A model generated the notes under the pieces. That model searched no databases. It was not told the origin of the DNA and worked only from the letters and a program-made list of their open reading frames with translations. A program made the translations under genes and the position numbers. Shown one piece after another: positions 17,097-23,797 of a stretch of DNA of 28,805 nucleotides. How positions within the stretch are numbered: the stretch's first letter is position 1; each line of letters opens with the position of its first letter. Origin of the DNA: an uncultured Saprospirales bacterium (GTDB lineage Bacteria > Bacteroidota > Bacteroidia > Chitinophagales > Saprospiraceae); contig CALAZP010000073.1 of assembly GCA_937926355.1 (NCBI GenBank), positions 1 through 28,805 of the forward strand, given 5' to 3'.

Positions 17097-17126
17097 TTTC
17101 ATTGAGATAGTTTTATGTTTCATTGA
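17097..17126 (+). promoter_or_regulatory. Candidate LytTR operator: two 9-bp direct repeats
   Basis: TTTCATTGA occurs at 17097-17105 and again at 17118-17126, a 21-bp period with a 12-bp gap. Known LytTR regulators (AgrA, ComE, PlnC type) bind 9-bp direct repeats 12 bp apart, so this fits a site for the response regulator encoded just downstream. A near copy in the opposite orientation lies at 17055-17063 (TCAATGAAC), and an exact inverted copy at 16992-17000 overlaps the start codon of the barrel gene. No clear TAnnTTTG promoter exists in 16998-17170 for either divergent gene, which suits activator-dependent transcription. Nothing else was seen in this gap. Confidence 0.55.
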
Positions 17127-17170
17127 AAAGAATCTGTAAATAAAAAAATCAATATTTATTATTACCAATT

Positions 17171-18226
17171 ATGGAACAGAGAATTGATTTTAAAGGAATA
17201 GCTGGTTCAATTTTTTTATGGGTAGTAATTTGGTTTGCTTTTGCATTTCTTTTAGGAAATGGAGAACCTTTTGATGGTGGCCTTGGCAAAGCCATTCCTT
17301 TGGTTGCCGGACAGATTTTTCTGGTACTCCTTAATATTCATTTTTTCCTCCCAAGATTTTTCCTCAATAAGAAATACTTTAATTATTCGATTTTGATTAT
17401 TTCTTGCATTTTTCTCACCAGCTATATAGTATCAGAAGCTAGTCCATATTTTTATGAATGGGTTGGAATAGAATCTTCTGGAAGACGTTTAAATAGAATT
17501 AGGAAAAGTGAATCTTTTTGGGAAATTTTAGGATACAGAACATGGAGGATTTTCCCTTATTTGGTTGCTGTGGTTATTTCTAGTTTATATAAAACTGCAG
17601 GACTTGCTGAAATAAGGGAAAAGGAAGCGATGAAATTTCAAAAGGAAAAACTAGAGACTGAAATGAAGTTGCTAAAATCCCAGATCAACCCTCATTTTTT
17701 GTTTAATACCCTCAATAATATTTATGCTTTGTCTATTGTTAAATCCGAATCTACTCCGGATATCTTATTGAAATTATCAGATATGCTTCGCTATATCTTA
17801 TATGAATGTAATTCAGATAAGGTTAATTTGGCAAATGAACTGACTTATATTAAAAATTATATCGATCTAAAGAGATTGAAGGATAGTCAGGGATTAAATA
17901 TCAGTTTAAGTCTTGATGAAGGACCTGCTAAATATCAAATTGCTCCTATGATTTTAATTCCTTTTATTGAAAATGCATTTAAACATAGCAATATTGAAAA
18001 TTTAGATTCTGGATGGATAAAGGTTGATTTAAAATTTGAAAAGCAAACATTGATTTTTACAGTGGAAAATACCCAACCTGAAACTATTTTTACAAAGGAT
18101 CAACAAGGGGGAATAGGGCTAAAAAACGTTAAAAGACAACTTGAATTATTGTATCCAGAAAATCATATTTTGGTAATTACCAATAATCTTAAAATTTTCT
18201 CAATCACTTTAAAAATTTGGCAATAA
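17171..18226 (+). CDS. LytS-type sensor histidine kinase
   Basis: A 351-residue membrane kinase of the His_kinase (LytS/YehU) class. The N-terminal part has about four transmembrane segments (11-30, 43-62, 70-90, 127-142) with no sizeable periplasmic sensor domain. A helical linker leads to the phospho-acceptor motif LLKSQINPHFLFNTLNNIY with His175. The ATPase part has the N box LIPFIENAFKHS (Asn268) and the G box GGIGLKNV (313-320). It would phosphorylate the response regulator encoded 34 nt downstream. The signal is unknown; it may sense membrane or envelope state, or feedback from the divergent outer-membrane protein. Confidence 0.95.
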   Translation: MEQRIDFKGIAGSIFLWVVIWFAFAFLLGNGEPFDGGLGKAIPLVAGQIFLVLLNIHFFLPRFFLNKKYFNYSILIISCIFLTSYIVSEASPYFYEWVGIESSGRRLNRIRKSESFWEILGYRTWRIFPYLVAVVISSLYKTAGLAEIREKEAMKFQKEKLETEMKLLKSQINPHFLFNTLNNIYALSIVKSESTPDILLKLSDMLRYILYECNSDKVNLANELTYIKNYIDLKRLKDSQGLNISLSLDEGPAKYQIAPMILIPFIENAFKHSNIENLDSGWIKVDLKFEKQTLIFTVENTQPETIFTKDQQGGIGLKNVKRQLELLYPENHILVITNNLKIFSITLKIWQ

Positions 18227-18260
18227 GAGGTTTTGCCTTTAATTTGTTTAAAATTTTATT

Positions 18261-18953
18261 TTGAAGAAGCTTAAATGTTTAGTGGTTGATGATGAAGAAT
18301 TGGCACGGTCACTTCTTCTTAACTTTATTGGTAGAAATACTGATTTAGAAACTGTAGGAAGTTTGAAAAACCCAATCGAGGCAAGGGAATTTTTAAGGGA
18401 TAATCAAGTGGATGTAATTTTTTTAGATGTGCAAATGCCAGGTCAAACAGGAATTGAATTTTTAGAGCAGTATAACCCTTCTCAATCAGTAATATTAACT
18501 ACAGCTTATCCTGATTTTGCTATTGAAGGATATCAATTAAATGTAATTGATTACTTATTGAAGCCATTCAGCTTTAGTCGTTTTGAAAAATCTATTGATA
18601 AAGTTTTGGCAAAAGAGACGAGAAAATTTCCTAATGGGGAAAGAGATTTTCTGATTATCAAAGCTGACCACAAAATTATAAGGATACCCTATCAATCCAT
18701 TATTTATATTCAGAGTATGAGGGAATATGCTTCTTTTGTAACCACAAATGAAAAGATTTTATCTCTATTTTCTCTTAAAAAATTAGAAGCCGAGTTGCCA
18801 ATGAATCAATTTCTAAGAATTCATAAGTCCTATATTGTTGCAATTAATCAAGTAAAGGCTATTGAAGGGAATACGCTCTATCTTGGAGAAGTAGCACTTC
18901 CAGTTGGAAATAGTTACAAGGAAAAAGTTTTAGAAGCCATTTTTCATCAATAG
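18261..18953 (+). CDS. LytTR-family response regulator
   Basis: A 230-residue regulator. The receiver domain (1-120) has the acidic pair DDEE (10-13), the phospho-acceptor Asp56 in VIFLDVQMPG, the switch Thr in ILTTAYP and Lys in LLKPF. The LytTR DNA-binding domain (about 128-230) has IPYQSIIYIQSMREYASF and FLRIHKSYIVAINQVKAIEG. The start is TTG: an in-frame TAA lies at 18249-18251 and no ATG or GTG precedes the first receiver strand. LytTR domains bind 9-bp direct repeats; such repeats lie upstream of the kinase gene at 17097-17126. Probable target genes are the divergent barrel gene and its own operon. Confidence 0.95.
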   Translation: MKKLKCLVVDDEELARSLLLNFIGRNTDLETVGSLKNPIEAREFLRDNQVDVIFLDVQMPGQTGIEFLEQYNPSQSVILTTAYPDFAIEGYQLNVIDYLLKPFSFSRFEKSIDKVLAKETRKFPNGERDFLIIKADHKIIRIPYQSIIYIQSMREYASFVTTNEKILSLFSLKKLEAELPMNQFLRIHKSYIVAINQVKAIEGNTLYLGEVALPVGNSYKEKVLEAIFHQ

Positions 18954-18966
18954 GTAATTATGTAGT

Positions 18967-20145
18967 ATGGAATATACTTATGTAGAAGATAAACAAGAAT
19001 TAAATAAACTTTGCGATGAATTGCTCAAACTTGAATGGATAGCAATTGATACTGAATTTATTGGAGAAAATACTTTTTTTACTGAATTATGTCTAATCCA
19101 AATCGCATGTCAAAATGGTATTTTTTTAGTGGACACCATTCGAATTAATGAAATAAAATGCTTTTTAGACCTTTTAGAAAACGAAAATATTTTAAAAATA
19201 ACTCACGCTGGAGATAATGATTACAGGATATTTTTTGAGTTATATGGGGTGATTCCATGTAACATATTTGATACTCAGATTGCGGCTGGTTTTTTAGGCT
19301 ATAGATTTCCTATTTCTTTTAAAGATTTACTTTTTAATGAATTGAAAAAAAATATTTCTAAAAGTTACTCTGTCGTAGATTGGAAAATGAGGCCCTTGCC
19401 TGAATATTTTATTAATTATGCCGTTGAAGATGTAATATATCTTTATGAATTATATCAATCCCTCTTGGTAAAACTCGAATCAAAAAACCGCACAGAATGG
19501 TGCCAAGAAGAGTTATCCAAAATTTGCAATAAAAGTTATTTTCAATTAGAACCGTATAAGGACTTTTTAAACCATCCCTTGATTGGTAAGTTAGATCGAA
19601 AGGGTAAACTGTATTTATTTAGATTGATTAATTGGAGATTAGATGTCGCAAAAGCCAAAAACATTTCAAAGGAAGCGGTTATCCAGCAAAAATATTTTCC
19701 CATAATTGTAAAAGGACTTTCTAAAGATTTAAAAGAATTAGAACAAAGTAGAAGACTTCCAGGAGGAATTTTAAAAAAGCACGGCAAAAAGCTATTAGAA
19801 ATTGCTAATACTCCAATGACCGATCAGGAAGAAAAAACAATTAACCAAATAAAAAAAACAGAGAAAGAAGATACTGTCCAAGCATTAAACTATGAAATTC
19901 TATATCAAATTGTTTCTTTAGTTTGCAACAGACAAAATATATCTATTGATTTAGTACTACCAAGAGGTATTTTAAAACAAATTAAAGCCGATTCTAAAAA
20001 GGGTATTCAGAACATCTTAAATACCTGGAGAAATGAATTTTTAGGTGCAGCCATTATTCATTTTTTTAATAATATTAATCGCCTAGATTATTCTTTTCAT
20101 GACGAACAGATTACTTTAAAAATTACAGATGAATCATCAAAGTAA
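18967..20145 (+). CDS. rnd: Ribonuclease D (DEDDy 3'-5' exoribonuclease with HRDC domain)
   Basis: A 392-residue RNase D. The DEDDy active site is complete: Asp28 and Glu30 in AIDTEFIGE, Asp85 in HAGDNDYRI, Tyr151 and Asp155 in NYAVEDVIYLY, with the usual FDTQIAAGFLGY between them. An HRDC-like helical domain follows (about 205-290: NHPLIGKLDRKGKLYLFRL, then QKYFPIIVKGLSKDL). In the cytoplasm RNase D trims the 3' ends of tRNA and other stable RNAs. It begins 13 nt after the response regulator gene and overlaps the following ABC gene by 17 nt, so it probably shares the transcript. Confidence 0.93.
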   Translation: MEYTYVEDKQELNKLCDELLKLEWIAIDTEFIGENTFFTELCLIQIACQNGIFLVDTIRINEIKCFLDLLENENILKITHAGDNDYRIFFELYGVIPCNIFDTQIAAGFLGYRFPISFKDLLFNELKKNISKSYSVVDWKMRPLPEYFINYAVEDVIYLYELYQSLLVKLESKNRTEWCQEELSKICNKSYFQLEPYKDFLNHPLIGKLDRKGKLYLFRLINWRLDVAKAKNISKEAVIQQKYFPIIVKGLSKDLKELEQSRRLPGGILKKHGKKLLEIANTPMTDQEEKTINQIKKTEKEDTVQALNYEILYQIVSLVCNRQNISIDLVLPRGILKQIKADSKKGIQNILNTWRNEFLGAAIIHFFNNINRLDYSFHDEQITLKITDESSK

Positions 20146-21610
20146 TTTATTAACTGTAGAAGATTTATCAATATTAATTAAGAATCAGCCAATTGTTGAA
20201 GGAATTTCATTTAATATTTTGAGAGGAGAAAAGGTGGCCATTGTTGGACCATCAGGTTCAGGGAAAACACTAACTGCATATTCTGTTGCCAATCTTCTTA
20301 ATAGTAAATTTAAAATCAAGGCTCGCAGAATGGTCTTAGAAGACCATTCAGGCGGTAAAATAAACCTTCTAAATCCCAACTCATCCAAATACCATCAAAT
20401 CGGATTTGTTTTTCAAGAACCTCAAGTTGCACTTAATCCTTTATATCCAATCGGAAAGCAACTGATAGAAGGTCTAAAGCATTTTATTCCACTCTCTGAA
20501 ATAGAGGACAAACTAAAATCCATACTTGATGATTTAAATCTTCCAAAAGATCCTTCCTTCCTAGAGGCATTCCCTCACGAAATATCTGGTGGTCAATTGC
20601 AGCGAGTCGTTATTGGGATAGCCATAGCCAAAAACCCTATACTTTTGATTGCAGATGAACCTACTACATCATTGGATTCCAAAACCACAGTTGATATTTT
20701 AGACTTAATTATGAAAATGGTCGATCGAAGTAAAATGAGTTTACTGTTAATTACCCATGATCAAAATATTGTTTACAAATATTGTGATAGGGTCTTACCA
20801 TTTCTCCAATCCAATAATTTTAAAGCTAGACCTGAAGAAAAGATATCTAGAGTTCAAGCAGTCAATTACAAAAAAAATGTTTTGGTTGAGCTAAAAAGTG
20901 TAAATCTTTATCTTAAACGAAGAAAAAATAATTACCAACCTATATTACAAAATCTGTCCATCTCTATTCGCAAAGGAGAAATCCTTGGATTAGTTGGTAA
21001 ATCTGGTAGTGGTAAAAGCAGTTTATGTAAAATTTTGGCCGGTTTAGTAAAAACTCAATATGGAGAGTTGTCGTTAAATTGCCTACCGTATAAAATTCAA
21101 TTGGTTCAACAAGATCCATTTCTTTCTTTAAATCCAAAATTTACTGTTGAAGAGACTATTGGAGAAGTGTTAATGCAATACCATATTTTTATTTCTAAAA
21201 AAGCGTTACAGTTAAAAATTTCTTCTATTCTTGACGAGGTGGGGTTATCGGATAATTATTTTAAAAGGAAACCGATTGAATTGTCTGGTGGGGAGCGTCA
21301 GCGAATAGCCATTGCAAGAAGCTTGGCAGTTGAACCAGACCTTTTAATTTGTGATGAAGCCGTTTCCTCATTAGATTTTCCAACTCAAAGAAAAATAATT
21401 GATTTAATAATTACGCTTAATGCCAATAGGCAAATGGCCATTTTATTTGTCGCCCACGATCTTTCCTTGGTTGAATTTTGTCCAAGTATTTGTGTTTTAG
21501 ATGGAGGTAAAATAGTAGAGTTCTACAATAATGAAGGGAGCCTAAACTTTTCTTCGCAAGTTGGTAAAGAATTAATTAAATATAATAATTTACTAAAAAT
21601 GAAGGGGTAG
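20129..21610 (+). CDS. Tandem ATPase ABC protein, dipeptide/oligopeptide-transporter type
   Basis: A 493-residue protein with two complete ABC ATPase domains. Domain 1 (about 5-225): Walker A GPSGSGKT (40-47), Q-loop VFQEPQVALNP, signature ISGGQLQR, Walker B LLIADEPTTSLD, His switch ITHD. Domain 2 (about 250-493): Walker A GKSGSGKSS (near 290), Q-loop VQQDPFLSLNP, signature LSGGERQR, Walker B LLICDEAVSSLD, VAHD. The arrangement matches DppD-DppF/YejF-like nucleotide-binding subunits for peptides or nickel. No permease or binding-protein gene is adjacent, so the membrane partners must be elsewhere. It shares the strand and probable transcript of rnd. Substrate class is inferred from the QxPxxxLNP motifs. 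Confidence 0.9.
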   Translation: MNHQSNLLTVEDLSILIKNQPIVEGISFNILRGEKVAIVGPSGSGKTLTAYSVANLLNSKFKIKARRMVLEDHSGGKINLLNPNSSKYHQIGFVFQEPQVALNPLYPIGKQLIEGLKHFIPLSEIEDKLKSILDDLNLPKDPSFLEAFPHEISGGQLQRVVIGIAIAKNPILLIADEPTTSLDSKTTVDILDLIMKMVDRSKMSLLLITHDQNIVYKYCDRVLPFLQSNNFKARPEEKISRVQAVNYKKNVLVELKSVNLYLKRRKNNYQPILQNLSISIRKGEILGLVGKSGSGKSSLCKILAGLVKTQYGELSLNCLPYKIQLVQQDPFLSLNPKFTVEETIGEVLMQYHIFISKKALQLKISSILDEVGLSDNYFKRKPIELSGGERQRIAIARSLAVEPDLLICDEAVSSLDFPTQRKIIDLIITLNANRQMAILFVAHDLSLVEFCPSICVLDGGKIVEFYNNEGSLNFSSQVGKELIKYNNLLKMKG

Positions 21611-21625
21611 ATGCAACCCTTATCT

Positions 21626-21634
21626 TAATTTTTG
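21626..21634 (+). promoter_or_regulatory. Possible -7 promoter element before the small membrane protein gene
   Basis: TAATTTTTG resembles TAnnTTTG with one extra T, followed by CGTC as at other starts in this window. A transcript beginning near 21641 would have a 20-nt leader. No -33 TTG is evident at the normal distance, so this is a weak call. Confidence 0.3.
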
Positions 21635-21661
21635 CGTCTATATAGATGAAAATACATACAA

Positions 21662-21883
21662 ATGAAAATGAAGAGAGGCATTAGCGCCTTAATTACAGTT
21701 TTTTTCTTTTTTAGTTTACTTTCAGTAGTTTACTTATTTAAACCATTGGGCTTAAAGGATTTAACTTCAATTCCTGTTTTAAAGGAACAAATTAAACTAG
21801 AGCCTTCTAGCGAAAATGGAGCTGATATTAAAGCTTTAAAAGCGATTTTAAATTTTGCCAAAAGATATTTACCTATCTCATAG
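21662..21883 (+). CDS. Small membrane-anchored protein of unknown function
   Basis: A 73-residue protein that I do not recognise. It has a basic start (MKMKRG) and one hydrophobic segment (about 7-26, ISALITVFFFFSLLSVVYLF), then a polar part with DLTSIPVLKEQIKLEPSSENGAD and a short amphipathic helix ALKAILNFAKRYL. This looks like a type II membrane anchor or an uncleaved signal. There is no double-glycine leader. It starts 51 nt after the ABC gene, and its 3' end overlaps the convergent hydrolase gene by 11 nt. The start ATG and the membrane-protein composition make it a likely real gene, but short length limits confidence. Confidence 0.55.
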   Translation: MKMKRGISALITVFFFFSLLSVVYLFKPLGLKDLTSIPVLKEQIKLEPSSENGADIKALKAILNFAKRYLPIS

Positions 21884-22757
21884 TTTGCTTAAGGTATCTC
21901 ACTATTCCTAGAACGCTCATATAAGAGGGGTTAGCTTTTTCGTAATAACTAATTTCTCTTTCGCTTAATTTTTTTTCTTGATATGATTTCATTACCATTT
22001 GAACAAACTTCGGGGTAATGGTTTCAATAGATTCATTGTTTTCAACAAAAGGTCTCATCCATTTCTCCCAGCTTAAAAGCCTTTCCTCTAATTCATCAAG
22101 GTGATTTTTCCAATCAGAAATAACGCCAAAATGTGTTAAACATAATTTTTTTGGGTTTAGAATTCTAATGGTTTCAATGGATTTTATCCAAAGTGGAATA
22201 TCAATATCTGGAGGAGGGCAAGGAGGTATTACAGGTCCACTCTTTACCATTTTTACTCCTGCAACATCTCCTGTAAAAAGCAAATCATCTATAGCCCATA
22301 CAATATGATGATTCGCATGACCTGGAGTATGGTGTGCCTTGAAAACCATATCATTTAATTTTATTTCTTCTAGGTTTTCAACTCCTCTTACTTTTTGGAT
22401 ATCTATCCCGTTTATTTCTCCCCATAATCTTTCCATTTGATCTTTATAAATCAAACTTGCGGAAGCTATTAGTTTATCTGGATTTACTAAATGTCGAACT
22501 CCTCTAGGATGAACATAAATTTGAGCATTTTCATTTGCAAACGCCCATGCACATCCAGAATGATCTAGATGAATATGTGTTAAAAATACATCTGTTATTT
22601 GTTCAATAGACAAATTAAAAGAAGCCAATTTTTGTTTGAAAGTAGGTAAAATTGTAGCGGGACCGGTTTCAACTAAAATTTTATGTTTACCACTTTCCAT
22701 TAAATAAGATCCAATAGTATTGGGTAGCCCTAAAAAATTTAGATCTAATAACTTCAT
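21873..22757 (-). CDS. MBL-fold metallo-hydrolase (glyoxalase II-like)
   Basis: A 294-residue metallo-beta-lactamase-fold hydrolase. The metal site is complete: HIHLDH (His61, His63, Asp65, His66), His147 in HTPGHANHH, Asp164 in FTGDVAG, and His209 in LTHFG. The C-terminal segment (about 215-290) is helical and may cover the active site. The TGD and HTPGH motifs are of the type found in glyoxalase II and related thioesterase or lactonase enzymes; the exact substrate cannot be read from sequence. Its ATG overlaps the fmt stop by 4 nt (ATGA), so it is translated after fmt in one transcript. Confidence 0.9.
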   Translation of the reverse strand: MKLLDLNFLGLPNTIGSYLMESGKHKILVETGPATILPTFKQKLASFNLSIEQITDVFLTHIHLDHSGCAWAFANENAQIYVHPRGVRHLVNPDKLIASASLIYKDQMERLWGEINGIDIQKVRGVENLEEIKLNDMVFKAHHTPGHANHHIVWAIDDLLFTGDVAGVKMVKSGPVIPPCPPPDIDIPLWIKSIETIRILNPKKLCLTHFGVISDWKNHLDELEERLLSWEKWMRPFVENNESIETITPKFVQMVMKSYQEKKLSEREISYYEKANPSYMSVLGIVRYLKQTMR

Positions 22758-23692
22758 CTTAAAATAGTTTGAAGGTTATTGCCTCGGATAAAATCAACAA
22801 TATTCATTTTCTTTCTGCCAGGGATTTGTAGTTCTAAAATTTTATAACATCCGTCAATTGTCGCCAAAGCAAAGTAAGATTTGTTGTCCGTAAGAATGGA
22901 TCCTGGTTGATTTCCATGTTCAGCTATTTCAATTTTTCCCTTATAAATTTTAATATCTTTTCCTTTAATTTCAGCCCATGCACCTGGGTAAGGACTTAAT
23001 CCTCTGATAAAATTATGGACTTCTTGGCTCTTTCGGTTAAAATCAATTTTACAGTCTTCTCTAAATATTTTGGGAGCTAACGAAAAATCATTTGAATTTT
23101 GCAATTTTGGAGTAATCGTTTTTTTTATTAAACCATTTATAGTTAAAATTACCAGTTTAGCACCTTCATTCATTAGTTTATCGTGCAAAGTACCTGCGGT
23201 ATCATCTTCTTCAATAGTTACTTTAGACTGGAGAAGTATTGCTCCAGTATCAATTTTCGAGTCAATTAAAAAGGTGGTAACACCTGTTACTTTTTCACCT
23301 CTAATAATAGCCCAATTAATAGGCGCTGCACCCCTGTATGCAGGCAGTAAAGAAGCATGTAAATTGAAAGTACCTAGCTTAGGTATTTCCCATACCTCTT
23401 TGGGAAGCATTCTGAAAGCAACTACGATTTGAAGAGTAGGATTTATTTTTTTTAGATGGTTTATAAATTCCGGATCTTTCAAATTAGTAGGTTGAAGAAT
23501 ATTGAGTTTTTTGGTTTGTGCAAATTTTTTGACTGATGATTCAAGTAATTGATTTTTACCTCTTCCTCCGTATTTATCAGGTGCGGTTATTACGGCTGAT
23601 ACCTCAAAACCTGTATTTAAAATAGTTTCTAGAATAGGAACAGCAAAACCTGGTGTTCCCATAAAAATAATTTTGCAGTTTACTGGATCCAT
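22754..23692 (-). CDS. fmt: Methionyl-tRNA formyltransferase
   Basis: A 312-residue Fmt of normal length. The N-terminal formyltransferase domain begins IIFMGTPGFAVPILE, has the tRNA-contact loop KYGGRGK, and carries the catalytic NLHASLLPAYRGAAPINWAI with the Asn and His of the active site and the Asp of KIDTGAILLQ. The C-terminal domain (about 205-312) includes FIRGLSPYPGAWAEI, typical of Fmt. It formylates initiator Met-tRNA with 10-formyltetrahydrofolate. def is not adjacent. The ATG at 23692 leaves a 105-bp divergent region to the exporter gene. Confidence 0.97.
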   Translation of the reverse strand: MDPVNCKIIFMGTPGFAVPILETILNTGFEVSAVITAPDKYGGRGKNQLLESSVKKFAQTKKLNILQPTNLKDPEFINHLKKINPTLQIVVAFRMLPKEVWEIPKLGTFNLHASLLPAYRGAAPINWAIIRGEKVTGVTTFLIDSKIDTGAILLQSKVTIEEDDTAGTLHDKLMNEGAKLVILTINGLIKKTITPKLQNSNDFSLAPKIFREDCKIDFNRKSQEVHNFIRGLSPYPGAWAEIKGKDIKIYKGKIEIAEHGNQPGSILTDNKSYFALATIDGCYKILELQIPGRKKMNIVDFIRGNNLQTILR

Positions 23693-23725
23693 GTATTTTT
23701 TCTTATTTAAGGGAAAAATAAATTT

Positions 23726-23741
23726 ATAATGTTCACATTAT
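23726..23741. repeat. 16-bp dyad, possible operator
   Basis: ATAATGT (23726-23732) and ACATTAT (23735-23741) form a perfect 7-bp inverted repeat around a 2-nt centre. It lies in the 105-bp divergent region, about 40 nt from the fmt start and 57 nt from the exporter start. The symmetry and size suit a homodimeric repressor or activator site; the arms are too AT-rich and the loop too small for a terminator. No matching regulator is encoded nearby. Nearby is a -7-like TATCTTTA (23766-23773) facing the exporter gene. Confidence 0.35.
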
Positions 23742-23797
23742 CAAGCTATTTTTCATTTCATTAACTATCTTTACCTAATAAATTTCTAGCAGATTTT

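Noticed and set aside
18299..18315. Possible sigma-54 -24/-12 promoter (TGGCAC at 18300)
   Set aside because: The -12 part does not match TTGC and the site is inside the response regulator gene.
23070..23432. 120-codon plus-strand reading frame antisense to fmt
   Set aside because: It lies wholly inside a clear fmt gene, has no recognisable domain, and its composition is that of the complementary strand of a conserved gene.
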